This document shows, piece by piece, positions 18,989-27,273 of a stretch of 64,000 nucleotides of DNA (positions are counted from its first letter, which is position 1; each line of letters begins with the position of its first letter). Source of the DNA: Niastella yeongjuensis (GTDB lineage Bacteria > Bacteroidota > Bacteroidia > Chitinophagales > Chitinophagaceae); assembly GCF_900110245.1 (NCBI RefSeq), contig NZ_FOCZ01000006.1:249004-313003 (forward strand), written 5' to 3'. Below the pieces are notes generated by a model. The model was not told the origin of the DNA, searched no databases, and saw only the letters and a list, made by a program, of their open reading frames with translations. Made by a program: the position numbers and the translations under genes.

Positions 18989-19597
18989 TTATGGTAATAT
19001 ACTGAATAAGTTTACTGCAAACTGTTTTACAGCCCGACGCAGTCGTTTTGAAGCAATGTGAAGCTGATTTTTTACTGTTTGTCTGGAAAGTGACAAGTCG
19101 CCTGCTATTTCAGTAATGGTTTGGTCATGATAATAATTGCGGATAAAGATCCTTTTCATTTTATCAGGCATGTCGGTTATTTCCTTTTCAATAGCCTGCT
19201 GAATGGTTTCCTGTTCCTGCTCGTGCTGCATCAGCGCATAATTGGGATCGGCGACAGACTGATGGGTCAAAAACGTTTCCAGGTTTTTGTAATGTTTTTC
19301 CCGCAATCCTTTTGACCGGAAATAATTAAAGATTTTATTATACAAGCAGGCTACCAGGTATGATTTTACAGTAGTATCCTCAGTTAATTCAGGCATGCTG
19401 CGCCAGATGTCGGCAAAGAGATCATGTACCAGGTCGTACGCATCATCGGCCGACCCGGTTTTCTTACAGGCCAGCTTAAACAATAACTCCCAGTGCTGAT
19501 GATACCATTCATTGAAGACAAGCTCATCAGTATTGGGGGACTGGGTTTTCGGCTTATTTGGTCGGTTCTGCCACATAACAATAACAGAGGGGTGCAA
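18989..19597 (-). CDS. ECF RNA polymerase sigma factor
   Basis: 202 residues (or 195 from the ATG at 19576). Region 2 (ADDAYDLVHDLFADIWRSM, SYLVACLYNKIFNYFRSKG) and region 4 HTH (MKRIFIRNYYHDQTITEIAGDLSLSRQTVKNQLHIASKRL) are clear. Paired with the FecR gene at 17415 and STN-type receptor at 14185, so a cell-surface signalling sigma. Its promoter region carries site 1 of the shared ACTGCA element, 64 bp upstream of the start. Confidence 0.92.
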   Translation of the reverse strand: MHPSVIVMWQNRPNKPKTQSPNTDELVFNEWYHQHWELLFKLACKKTGSADDAYDLVHDLFADIWRSMPELTEDTTVKSYLVACLYNKIFNYFRSKGLREKHYKNLETFLTHQSVADPNYALMQHEQEQETIQQAIEKEITDMPDKMKRIFIRNYYHDQTITEIAGDLSLSRQTVKNQLHIASKRLRRAVKQFAVNLFSILP

Positions 19598-19661
19598 ATT
19601 ATACTAACGAATCAAAATACATTGTTATCAAAATATGAACACATACAAAATGATAATATTG

Positions 19662-19680
19662 ACTGCAGGTTAATTGCAGT
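19662..19680 (-). promoter_or_regulatory. Site 1 of a four-copy ACTGCA-N5-[AC]CTGCAGT element
   Basis: Reads ACTGCAATTAACCTGCAGT on -. It lies 64 bp upstream of the ECF sigma start at 19597. Eight to nine bases downstream is TCATTTTG, a -7-like box. It shares layout and spacing with sites at 21027, 28481 and 29036. Confidence 0.72.
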
Positions 19681-19864
19681 GCGAAATTTTATATTTCCAC
19701 CAACTGAAAATGCAACCAAAAGAACAGGTAACAATTATTGTTCAAATTACTTTATCCATATTATTTATGTAGATTATACATTAATCGGAAGCGTAATATT
19801 GAAGCAACAGTAAAACAATCAATAATCGGGTTAACATGGTCGACTAACCGATAAAAACTTAACA

Positions 19865-19893
19865 TTGGAAAACCAGTTTTCTTTGTAATTTTA
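19865..19893 (+). promoter_or_regulatory. Promoter for the MauE-like gene
   Basis: TTG (19865-19867), 18-bp spacer, TAATTTTA (19886-19893), a fair match to Bacteroidota TTG/TAnnTTTG. The 16 bases AAAAACTTAACATTGG at 19853-19868 recur exactly at the promoter of the gene at 40018, with the same 18-bp spacing. Confidence 0.6.
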
Positions 19894-19905
19894 TAATAAG
19901 GTAAT

Positions 19906-19948
19906 ATGCAAATGAGGTTAAGGCCCTCCCGACACACCTTTTAACCTC
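19906..19948 (+). promoter_or_regulatory. Possible leader peptide with overlapping hairpin
   Basis: An ATG only a few bases past the predicted transcription start opens a 12-codon frame (MQMRLRPSRHTF) ending at 19944. GAGGTTAA (19914-19921) pairs with TTAACCTC (19941-19948), and GG/CC extend the stem past a bulge, so the hairpin covers the frame and its stop. Could be an attenuator; could be chance. Confidence 0.3.
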
Positions 19949-20146
19949 CTTTACAATCCGGTTGGTGTTATTCTCAATACCGTTCCATCCCATTATGGAA
20001 TGAACCGGCAGCTTTTATTTTCCGTGCCAGGTGAAACAACCTCAACCATAAATAATAAGTATTTAAGGTAGAAAGATTGTAGCAAAACATCCTGTCGTAA
20101 GGCGGGAATAATAACCTTATTCGTCAACATTAAGAACTGCAATGCT

Positions 20147-20590
20147 ATGAAAAGAAGTAATGTGGCCACGGGTATCATTTGCACCTTGAACATTACCCTG
20201 TTTGTATATGCAGCTATTGCCAAATTGCTTGATTATTACAATTTTCAATTCGGACTAACAGAATCACCATTTATTGCGCCATTTGCCAATGTACTGGCCT
20301 GGGCTGTGCCGGCCAGTGAGTTGATCATAGCGGCATTATTGGTGATTCCAGCCACCCGTTTAGCTGGTTTGTATGCATCCTTTGTATTAATGTCGTTATT
20401 CACTATTTATATTGCGGCCATGCTGCTTTTCGGCAGTGACATTCCCTGTTCTTGTGGGGGTGTGCTGGAAGAAATGTCATGGGGCACGCATATTTTATTT
20501 AACTGCTTTTTTGTTGCCTTATCGGCCTGGGGCATTTACCTGCAGCGAAAGAGGCGACGAACGCCCACCAACTTACCTGCTTTAGCTTAA
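20147..20590 (+). CDS. MauE/DoxX-like redox-associated membrane protein
   Basis: 147 residues with four predicted membrane helices (ATGIICTLNITLFVYAAIAK; VLAWAVPASELIIAALLVIP; GLYASFVLMSLFTIYIAAML; HILFNCFFVALSAWGIYL). Seen: PCSCGG with Cys101/Cys103 and EEMSWGTHILFN just after, typical of Bacteroidota MauE-type proteins. The MauE family is linked to disulfide formation or maturation of exported proteins. It precedes the HTH and kinase/LanC-like genes and faces a locus with two thioredoxin-like proteins, which fits a redox role. Confidence 0.78.
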   Translation: MKRSNVATGIICTLNITLFVYAAIAKLLDYYNFQFGLTESPFIAPFANVLAWAVPASELIIAALLVIPATRLAGLYASFVLMSLFTIYIAAMLLFGSDIPCSCGGVLEEMSWGTHILFNCFFVALSAWGIYLQRKRRRTPTNLPALA

Positions 20591-20718
20591 TCATTTTATT
20601 TACCACTGTTAATCTTACCGGATCTCAAAAAAGGCCCTGTTACGTACAATGGCGTAGCATAAGAAATCGATTCCTTATCCCGTGGCGATTAACAACCGTC
20701 ACATAAATCACCCGATAT

Positions 20719-20997
20719 ATGCAACGAGATATCATTGACCGGCTCTCGCGCCTGGATCACCTTATTCGTATCAAAGGCACAGGTACTCCAGCGCAATTAG
20801 CAGAGCGATTAAACCTATCTGAAAGAAGTATTTACGATTACATCAATTTCATGAAAGGATTGGGCTGCCCCATTAAATTCGACAGTTACCGGGAAAGCTA
20901 TTTTTATGAGGAGGAAGGCTTTTTTGTGATTGCATTCTTTTCAAAAAATAAACTAAAGCCTTTCCTGGAAAATTATTCCATGGAGCTTAATGACTGA
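20719..20997 (+). CDS. Small HTH DNA-binding protein
   Basis: 92 residues. An HTH_11/DeoR-like winged helix fills residues 1-50 (IDRLSRLDHLIRIKGTGTPAQL... LNLSERSIYDYINFMKGLG). The rest is short and has no ligand domain. It lies 128 bp after the MauE-like gene and 119 bp before the kinase/LanC-like gene. A candidate to bind the ACTGCA element whose site 2 is only 30 bp past its stop, but that is inference. Confidence 0.75.
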   Translation: MQRDIIDRLSRLDHLIRIKGTGTPAQLAERLNLSERSIYDYINFMKGLGCPIKFDSYRESYFYEEEGFFVIAFFSKNKLKPFLENYSMELND

Positions 20998-21026
20998 TTA
21001 ATGACAACGGCAAGATTTAATATTCC

Positions 21027-21045
21027 ACTGCAGTTATACTGCAGT
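21027..21045 (+). promoter_or_regulatory. Site 2 of the ACTGCA element, extended palindrome
   Basis: ACTGCAGTTATACTGCAGT, 70 bp upstream of the kinase/LanC-like ATG. Here the arms extend to 9 bp (TCCACTGCA-N7-TGCAGTGGA, 21024-21048). It could double as a hairpin after the HTH gene stop at 20997, but no T-run follows. The -7-like box is poor on +. Confidence 0.62.
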
Positions 21046-21115
21046 GGACCTGCCGAAATTTAATGCTGTAGTAACATTGGTACGTAAAGGAGCATAACCA
21101 TTAAACTTTATCAAG

Positions 21116-23266
21116 ATGAAATCCGCATCGGTAATAACCGTTTCACAGAGCTTGCCGGAAAGTGAGGCGAAAGGAAAAGTTATTAAAAAGGCGGGGAACC
21201 GCATAGGCTACAACTATATAATTATTAAAAGCCTGAAAGAAAGTCAGAAAAATGATGTTGTAAAATGCCTGTATATAAAAAGCCTTACCAATTTTGGGTT
21301 TTGTGTAATTAAAGAAGGTTCATATGGCGATAGTAAAGACAAGGAAGGCCGTGATATAAAAGACAGACTGATCTGGCAACAACAGCTACATGCTGAATTA
21401 CAAGACAAAGTACGTATGCCCCGGCTACTGGGCCATTTTGAAGAAAATGGAAACTATTACCTCGTAATAGAACGAATAAAAGGAAAGCCGCTGTATAAAG
21501 CCTGCCGCGAAAAAAACGGAGACTTGCGTAATGGCCTGCTAACGGGAACACGCACAGGAATAACTTTCATTGATTATTTAATACAGATCATTGACCTATT
21601 GAACACCCTGCATAAACACCATGTTGTGCACCGGGATGCTACTTCCAACAATTTTATCATCATGCCTAATGGAAAAGTGGCGGTGATAGACATGGAATTA
21701 AGTTATTCTCTGCAACAACAGGCGCCGGCGCCCCCATTTCAGTTAGGAACTTATGGGTATATGTCGCCGGAGCAACTTAAAACAGAAACGCCTACGATCA
21801 AAGAGGATGTATTTTCTGCCGGCGCTGTGTTATTGCAGGTTTGGACAGGCATTTCTCCTACAAAATTAACAGACGCATCCCCCAATTCCCTGCCTGAAAA
21901 AGTTCACTTCTTCATCCCTGATAAAGCTGTTGCCGATATGGTTATTAGATGCCTGGACCCTGATGCAGCACAACGTCCGGTGTTATCAACACTATATGAG
22001 GTATTAGTAAAATACAAAGAAGATTTACGAATCAAAAAAAATCGGACGGTAACAAATCCATTGATTTTTTCAAAAGAACAAATTCAACAAACTATACAAC
22101 AGGCAATTGGTACACTGGCATCGCCCCTGCTGGTTGATGAAATTAAAGGCTGGTTTTCAGAAAATATGAAAATAGAACCAGTGCGTGATAAAAGTAAGAT
22201 CAACAAGGCCTGGTATGCCAGTTTTGGTAAAGGCGCCGCGGGAGTTCTATATCTGCTAAATGAAACAAAAAAAATGGGCTATAGTACCGAGTCTACAATA
22301 CCATATATTCGGAAGTCGCTGGGTTTGATAGAAACAAAGTACATAAAACGAATTCAAACGGTATCTCCAAGTTTTCATTTTGGAGCATCCGGTATTGCAG
22401 CTACGTTGGCACTTTGCATACAAAGTGGGTTACTCGCCCCTGAACCTCATTTTCAAGACTGGATCAACCGTTTGTTGGACCGTGATAACCAGGAGCCCGG
22501 TTTTATGAATGGAATAGCAGGACAGGGCATGGCTTATTGGTTATGTCAGGATTTTTTATTACCGGATATACTAATTAAGCGATTATGCAGCTACGTTGAC
22601 CAATTGTTACAAACCCAGCAAAAGGACGGCTCCTGGATCTACAAAGAAGTAAAAGGCAAACAAAAAAAGCGACAAGGATTTGCCAACGGAGTAGCCGGAA
22701 ATATTTATTTTTTACTGGAATATGCAAAGCGTTATCAAAGCCCTAAAGCGAACGCTGCTGCAGAAGCCGGATTAGAATGGTTAATAAAACGGGCTGTTCA
22801 CAAGGATGGAAAAATATTCTGGCGCAGCGACAAGAATAAAGAATTAATGCACTGGTGGAGCGAAGGCACGTCGGGAATCGCCCTCGCTTTTATAAAAGCT
22901 TATGAATGTTCGGATAACCCTACTGATAAGCAACGTTATAAACAATTTGCCACCGGTGCATTATTAAATCATCCCAAACAGGTATTAGACAACAATCTAA
23001 GCCAACTACAGGGACTTAGTGGCTTGGGGGAAATATACCTCGAGGCCTATAAAGTATTTCAGGATGCCGAGTGGATGGAAAGAGCCGACTGGATCGCCCA
23101 GGTATTTATGCATTTAAAAAAAGAACATCCGCAGCATGGGCCCTACTGGCTGGTACAACACGAAAGACAACCGACTCCGGATTTTATGACCGGAAACAGC
23201 GGGGTAATCCATTTTTTATTGAGATATTGTTATCCAAAGCAAATTGGTTTCCCCATGATGCCATAA
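21116..23266 (+). CDS. Protein kinase fused to a LanC-like domain lacking zinc ligands
   Basis: 716 residues. Kinase about 33-320: ATP-site Lys66 (CVIKEG), catalytic loop HRDATSNN (172-179), VIDME replacing the DFG line (Asp192), GTYGYMSPEQL (211-221), DVFSAG (231). LanC-like alpha/alpha toroid about 365-716: GFANGVAGN, HWWSEGTSGIAL (~578-590), LQGLSGLGE (~630). In LanC enzymes these last two blocks carry Cys and Cys-His zinc ligands; here they read Ser, Leu and Gln. The layout recalls class III LanKC, where ligands are also lost, but the N-terminal lyase domain (about 200 residues) is absent. It may therefore phosphorylate or bind a peptide rather than make lanthionines. Probably co-transcribed with the gene 25 bp downstream. 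Confidence 0.85.
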   Translation: MKSASVITVSQSLPESEAKGKVIKKAGNRIGYNYIIIKSLKESQKNDVVKCLYIKSLTNFGFCVIKEGSYGDSKDKEGRDIKDRLIWQQQLHAELQDKVRMPRLLGHFEENGNYYLVIERIKGKPLYKACREKNGDLRNGLLTGTRTGITFIDYLIQIIDLLNTLHKHHVVHRDATSNNFIIMPNGKVAVIDMELSYSLQQQAPAPPFQLGTYGYMSPEQLKTETPTIKEDVFSAGAVLLQVWTGISPTKLTDASPNSLPEKVHFFIPDKAVADMVIRCLDPDAAQRPVLSTLYEVLVKYKEDLRIKKNRTVTNPLIFSKEQIQQTIQQAIGTLASPLLVDEIKGWFSENMKIEPVRDKSKINKAWYASFGKGAAGVLYLLNETKKMGYSTESTIPYIRKSLGLIETKYIKRIQTVSPSFHFGASGIAATLALCIQSGLLAPEPHFQDWINRLLDRDNQEPGFMNGIAGQGMAYWLCQDFLLPDILIKRLCSYVDQLLQTQQKDGSWIYKEVKGKQKKRQGFANGVAGNIYFLLEYAKRYQSPKANAAAEAGLEWLIKRAVHKDGKIFWRSDKNKELMHWWSEGTSGIALAFIKAYECSDNPTDKQRYKQFATGALLNHPKQVLDNNLSQLQGLSGLGEIYLEAYKVFQDAEWMERADWIAQVFMHLKKEHPQHGPYWLVQHERQPTPDFMTGNSGVIHFLLRYCYPKQIGFPMMP

Positions 23267-23291
23267 GTTTATCATATTAGAAAATCAACGA

Positions 23292-24077
23292 ATGAACTAC
23301 GCCAAAGTCCTTGATGCCGCACTGACCCTGTTCCCTAAAAAGATCAGGGTAACTTGTATAGATGGTGTTACAGGCCAACAAATTGGAAAATATAAGATCC
23401 CGCTTAGCCAGGTACCACTGGCATTTAACAAACCAGTTACCACTACTATTGATGGACATGAATGGCGGATTATAAAAGCAGAACCGGTTAATCCAGATGA
23501 TATTGCCATTTTTAAAAAACTTACCCTGCATGTACTTGATAAAGATCAATTGTCACAAACTTCATTTGGTTACCCGGTGCCTACGAGGCATGCCAGCATC
23601 CCTTTAACCACCCCCACTCCATTCTATCAGCAGTTTACTATTGAGTTGTCAGCAGATGACTGGCTGCAACAGGAATTTCTTCCTGTTCAATCTCTACCAC
23701 TTATACAGGAAGAATTGGCGCTGATTGACCCCATATTATTAGCAGATAACGGTTTCAACCCCCTATTGGGCTACGAACACTTACACATCCGTAACCAAAC
23801 GGCCCTGCTGGGTGCAAACATCCAGTTTGACGCATTTTGTGCGGCCCTTCAGGTGACTCAAAAGGGGAATATCCGGTTAGCCGGAGGAGATTATATAGAA
23901 AACGGCTTTGCCTTACGTACGGACAATTACGAATATTACGGCACAATTGAAAATAACCAAATTACCCATTTATCCCTAACTGCCTTTGACTGCATCGATG
24001 ACGAGTTTTCGCAGGTGGCTACAAGCTGGGGCCTGGCGCTGGTAAACTGGTGCCAGGGCAATATAACAACGGTCTGA
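23292..24077 (+). CDS. Unknown protein, partner of the kinase/LanC-like gene
   Basis: 261 residues; I do not recognise the family. No signal peptide or membrane segment, so probably cytoplasmic. The N-terminal half has ordered beta-type sequence (KIRVTCIDGVTGQQIGKYKI, HEWRIIKAEPVNPDDIAIFK). The C-terminal part has YEYYGTIENNQITHLSLTAFD and several Trp. It starts 25 bp after the kinase/LanC-like stop and ends before tandem hairpins at 24196-24255, so the two genes look like one transcript. It could supply an activity or specificity missing from the kinase/LanC protein, but no catalytic motif is visible. Confidence 0.7.
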   Translation: MNYAKVLDAALTLFPKKIRVTCIDGVTGQQIGKYKIPLSQVPLAFNKPVTTTIDGHEWRIIKAEPVNPDDIAIFKKLTLHVLDKDQLSQTSFGYPVPTRHASIPLTTPTPFYQQFTIELSADDWLQQEFLPVQSLPLIQEELALIDPILLADNGFNPLLGYEHLHIRNQTALLGANIQFDAFCAALQVTQKGNIRLAGGDYIENGFALRTDNYEYYGTIENNQITHLSLTAFDCIDDEFSQVATSWGLALVNWCQGNITTV

Positions 24078-24195
24078 GACTCAAACTGCATTTTTATTTG
24101 CCTGATCTCAAAAATCCATTTAATTTACACGATCAGACCGGTAGTACTTCCAACTATTGGTACTTAAAAAGGTTTGTACACAATGCTCCGATTAG

Positions 24196-24255
24196 TAAGC
24201 CAACTGCCACTATTGGCTTAACCTTGCCCGAATGGCTGCATTAAGTCACTCGGGC
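24196..24255 (+). terminator. Two tandem hairpins after the kinase/LanC operon
   Basis: TAAGCCAA (24196-24203) pairs with TTGGCTTA (24213-24220). GCCCGAATG (24226-24234) pairs with CACTCGGGC (24247-24255) with one mismatch. No long T-run follows, so termination may be partial. Confidence 0.5.
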
Positions 24256-24274
24256 TTAAAATGTATTAAACTGC

Positions 24275-24610
24275 ATGGCTAAAAAGAAACGCATTGCTGG
24301 AAAAAGGACCGTTTTGGTAAAGAAAAAATCAGCAGCCCCCAAAAAGAAAGCAGCTGTTAAAAAGAAAAAATCTACAAAAAAATCATTCTCTAGCCCTAAG
24401 ATTTCAACCCAACGGCTGGTAATACATACCAATGACATTACCAAGATCCTTGGCATAAACATTCGCACTGCACAGAGACTTTTACAGTCAATCCGCGAGT
24501 CATTGGGCCGGAACAAGAAAGATTATGTATCGATAAAAGAATTTGCTCTGTATGTACACCTTGGAGAAGAAGAGGTAAGACAAAATCTTAGCGAAACTTC
24601 GCTCAACTAA
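24275..24610 (+). CDS. Lysine-rich-tailed HTH-like protein
   Basis: 111 residues. Residues 1-45 are almost all Lys/Ala/Arg, histone-H1-like. Residues 46-111 form a compact domain (TNDITKILGINIRTAQRLLQ, then VSIKEFALYVHLGEEEV) that reads like an HTH followed by a helical pair. Likely a nucleoid or DNA-binding protein. It is the last + gene before the convergent - strand operon, with a terminator between them. Confidence 0.7.
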   Translation: MAKKKRIAGKRTVLVKKKSAAPKKKAAVKKKKSTKKSFSSPKISTQRLVIHTNDITKILGINIRTAQRLLQSIRESLGRNKKDYVSIKEFALYVHLGEEEVRQNLSETSLN

Positions 24611-24639
24611 GATGTATACCCAATACAATTATTTGCTAC

Positions 24640-24673
24640 AATAAATGTCGGATGATATTATCCGACATTTATT
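24640..24673. terminator. Bidirectional terminator between convergent genes
   Basis: AATAAATGTCGGAT (24640-24653) is perfectly inverted at 24660-24673 around a 6-nt loop. It lies between the stops at 24610 (+) and 24682 (-). Confidence 0.85.
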
Positions 24674-24681
24674 ACGTTGTT

Positions 24682-25764
24682 TTATTCACTCTTTGCGATC
24701 TTTTGAGCTCTTTTCGTCTCAATTTCTTTCATTCGCTGCTTATATTCAGGAAAACCCGGCTGATTATAATAATCCTTTAACATTATTTGAGTGCTACTTT
24801 TCTTTAATTCTGTTTTTGTTTGATCATCTAAAATGGAAGCAAGCAGCCTCTCTCTTAACAAGCCCTTGTATCTTTTCTTTACATTTACGTAGTATAAATA
24901 ATTTCTGAGGTCTTTTATCCCTAAACTATCTTTATTAAAATCAAAATCGAATTGCTGCCATACCTCTACCTTATTAAACTCACTGATGCAATATATATCG
25001 CCGTAATATTCAGACACATTTTGCAACCATTTATTTAAATAATTGTGTTGAGTGGAATCCCAAATTTCTTTTAAATCGGCCGCACTGATACAAGAAAGGG
25101 AATCCTTTCTACTAAAGGTTCGTAATGCACGAAATGTTTGAATCCGGTCAGACTCAGCCAAACTAACAATATTAGCCTTTAAATAATTATATTCAAAGTC
25201 TGTAAATTGGCTTTTACAAGAATCAAGAAAAGGAATTTGTACCGCCAATTTATCATCAAGGTATTTCTGCCAATCAAAATATTCTTTCGTTGCATAAATG
25301 CGACTGTTACTGTGTGTAGGAGGTGATTTCTTGCCAATTTTCTTTATCTCATTCCAGCAAATTTGTTTCCCTGCACCTCTTCCGGCAAACCTGAAATCTT
25401 CACCATCATAACTTATAGCCAAACTATCGCCCGGACTAACTATTGGCAATGAACCAAATCCAAAATTTATCTTTACAGGCTCATCTGTATGCAAAACCCA
25501 TTTCACACCCTCCTCATTCAACATAGCACTTACCAATTGCCATTCCTTATTATCTTCTGTATTTTTTACGGAAACATAATTTAAATCCATCTTCTCTTTC
25601 AGTGCATAATTTTCAGGAAAGGGATGAACAATCTTAGGTGCTAATATTAAACGAATGACAATTTTACCCGTAGCGCCTGGTTTATTTTCTGTATTACACG
25701 AAAAGCACAACATTAAAGTAATACTGCAAAAAGCACCTCCTAAATAATTAATAATAGTTTTCAT
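24682..25764 (-). CDS. Lipoprotein homologous to the N-terminal third of the 862-residue fusion
   Basis: 360 residues from the ATG at 25764 (or 365 from 25779). N terminus MKTIINYLGGAFCSITLMLC followed by FSC, a probable lipoprotein signal. Shares with residues 1-370 of the 29118-31706 product the line VSPGDSL...FRFAGRGAGK (fusion: IEPGDSI...TISGRGAEK) and the end YYNQPGFPEYKQRMKEIE (fusion: YYSQPGYAEAKKIVKDYE). The early beta part resembles the DUF4369-type domain that often precedes TlpA-like thioredoxins, but the thioredoxin domain is absent here. Last gene of the 28452-24682 operon. Function unknown; probably periplasmic or surface-exposed. Confidence 0.75.
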   Translation of the reverse strand: MKTIINYLGGAFCSITLMLCFSCNTENKPGATGKIVIRLILAPKIVHPFPENYALKEKMDLNYVSVKNTEDNKEWQLVSAMLNEEGVKWVLHTDEPVKINFGFGSLPIVSPGDSLAISYDGEDFRFAGRGAGKQICWNEIKKIGKKSPPTHSNSRIYATKEYFDWQKYLDDKLAVQIPFLDSCKSQFTDFEYNYLKANIVSLAESDRIQTFRALRTFSRKDSLSCISAADLKEIWDSTQHNYLNKWLQNVSEYYGDIYCISEFNKVEVWQQFDFDFNKDSLGIKDLRNYLYYVNVKKRYKGLLRERLLASILDDQTKTELKKSSTQIMLKDYYNQPGFPEYKQRMKEIETKRAQKIAKSE

Positions 25765-25804
25765 GATTTTATATTTCATGTTTAAGGATTATAAGACCTG
25801 CATC

Positions 25805-26719
25805 TTATAATACAATTTTTTCAGCTTTGTCATTTGTATATATCCGGTACAATCCTTTCCTGGTTATCAGCAATGCTTCGGAATTTTCAGTAGAATGATC
25901 AGTATCGGTGTTAATTACTTTACCGTTAAAATAGGTAGCTATTTTCTCTGAAATGGTATGACCTGTAATAATCTTTTTAACACCAAACTGATCTAAGGTA
26001 GCATCAATTACTTCTTCCTTCATTCCGGAATTATAATAACCTCTAAACCAGAAAGGCGAACATTCACTATTAAATACAATCTCTAACAAAGGGTCCCTAA
26101 ATGAGTCATTTCCCTTTGTATAAAAAGGTCGTACCCGCTTATTAATTTCAGGAACTGATAAGTTCAGCTTCAATATATCTTCTGAAATTCCGCCATGAAC
26201 AAACAGATACTCGCCTATCTTTTCTATAATGTTTTTTGTTCGAAGCCAATGCCACAATTCGTGATTACCTCCATACAGAGCAGCCTGAGGTCTTTTCGAT
26301 TTCGTTTCTTCTGCATATTTTGGATGTACGTATCGCCAATCTCCATTTAGATTCATGATTTCATGATTCCCCAGAATAAAATGAACATATCCTCCATGTC
26401 TGCGCGCCTTTTCCTCTAATGAATAGATTAACCACAAACATTCGGCAACCTGCTCGCCTCTGTCAAAACAATCACCAAGTATAACCAAATGATTATCTGA
26501 AAATGTCCATTGCAGGTATTTATTAATAACTTTTCCTCGTACTAACAACTTACAAAATGTTTGAAAATTACCTTCAATATCCGAGATCACAAAAATCCTG
26601 TTTGAATGCTTGTAAACTGAAGGTTCATTTTCAACAGATTTTTTTAGCCTGAATGAAAAATACAGATCTGACTTATCAGCTCCGGGAATAGATATAGCTA
26701 TTTTCGGATTTTTTATCAT
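25805..26719 (-). CDS. PPP-type (Shewanella-like) metallophosphoesterase
   Basis: 304 residues with the full calcineurin-like set: VISDIEGNF, LVILGDCFDRG, FILGNHEIMN, LFVHGGISED and IITGHTISE, binding two metals. Clearly paralogous to the C-terminal domain of the 862-residue fusion (shared ECLWLIYSLE, FILGNHEIMN). No signal peptide is visible, whereas its paralogue is part of an exported protein, so location is uncertain: cytoplasmic, or the annotated start misses an export signal. Starts 13 bp after the thioredoxin-like lipoprotein stop. Could act on phosphoproteins or small phosphoesters; the nearby kinase/LanC-like gene is a suggestive partner. Confidence 0.86.
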   Translation of the reverse strand: MIKNPKIAISIPGADKSDLYFSFRLKKSVENEPSVYKHSNRIFVISDIEGNFQTFCKLLVRGKVINKYLQWTFSDNHLVILGDCFDRGEQVAECLWLIYSLEEKARRHGGYVHFILGNHEIMNLNGDWRYVHPKYAEETKSKRPQAALYGGNHELWHWLRTKNIIEKIGEYLFVHGGISEDILKLNLSVPEINKRVRPFYTKGNDSFRDPLLEIVFNSECSPFWFRGYYNSGMKEEVIDATLDQFGVKKIITGHTISEKIATYFNGKVINTDTDHSTENSEALLITRKGLYRIYTNDKAEKIVL

Positions 26720-26732
26720 CGAGCAGGTTTTT

Positions 26733-27260
26733 CTATTTATTTACATTTCGATACCCTGAAAAAAACTCCCTTAAATCTTCCTTTACCGTTATAGGTATAG
26801 CCGCTACTCTTTTATAGGCTTTTTGATTATGCGTATAATAGAAAGTCGGCTTATCTGTATATAAATTGTATTTGTAAGCAGAATTTGCGCTATCCAGAAT
26901 GACGTTATCAGATTCTGGTAAACCCGCATGTTCTTCTTTAAAATAACTTCCTATTATTTTCTTTCCTCCTATCGCAGAAATAACGACAAAGTGATTGGGC
27001 AACAACCGACTCTCATTTTTGATGATGCTGTCTATTGTCTTTTTTCTGCAAGCCGGGCAACTTGCCTGCACAGGCAGTACTAAAAACGCAAGCGAATCGT
27101 GCCTGGTGGCTTCCGGTACTCTGTTGTCTGTCAGCACGATCAGCTTTCTAAAAATGGAGTCTTGTGCAACAGCTTCTGTTATAAATTCAACGCTACTCCC
27201 TTTTTTAGCTTTTCCGCATGCCACCAACAGGATTGTCAATATAATCATTGTTGTTTTCAT
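26733..27260 (-). CDS. Thioredoxin-like lipoprotein
   Basis: 175 residues. Lipoprotein signal MKTTMIILTILLVACGKAKK. A CPAC redox pair in VQASCPACRKKTIDS around residue 90 and a later TDKPTF with a possible cis-Pro suggest a thioredoxin fold. Likely a periplasmic disulfide reductase or isomerase. It supplies as a separate protein the domain that the 862-residue fusion carries in its middle. Operon neighbours are DUF4221 (14 bp upstream) and the phosphoesterase (13 bp downstream). Confidence 0.72.
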   Translation of the reverse strand: MKTTMIILTILLVACGKAKKGSSVEFITEAVAQDSIFRKLIVLTDNRVPEATRHDSLAFLVLPVQASCPACRKKTIDSIIKNESRLLPNHFVVISAIGGKKIIGSYFKEEHAGLPESDNVILDSANSAYKYNLYTDKPTFYYTHNQKAYKRVAAIPITVKEDLREFFSGYRNVNK

Positions 27261-27273
27261 AAAAACAGTATAA

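Larger units (their letters stand above)
19681..20146. other. Divergent intergenic region between sigma (-) and MauE-like gene (+)
   Basis: No gene over 20 codons is convincing. Contains a + strand promoter (19865-19893), a 12-codon possible leader ORF with overlapping hairpin (19906-19948), and further short inverted repeats (TTCCAT/ATGGAA near 19986-20005). Confidence 0.55.

Noticed and set aside
19662-19680. ACTGCAGT as the -35 element of an ECF sigma promoter
   Set aside because: The distance to the -7-like box is only 8-9 bases, too short for a sigma -35/-10 pair; an operator overlapping the promoter fits better.
21116-23266. Call as a genuine class III lanthipeptide synthetase
   Set aside because: No lyase domain is visible and the nearby small protein is Sec-exported, whereas lanthipeptide precursors are modified in the cytoplasm.
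24050-24244. 64-codon + frame overlapping the end of the 261-residue gene
   Set aside because: Out of frame with its host, runs through tandem hairpins and has no recognisable domain; could be a frameshifted tail of the upstream gene, but nothing supports that.
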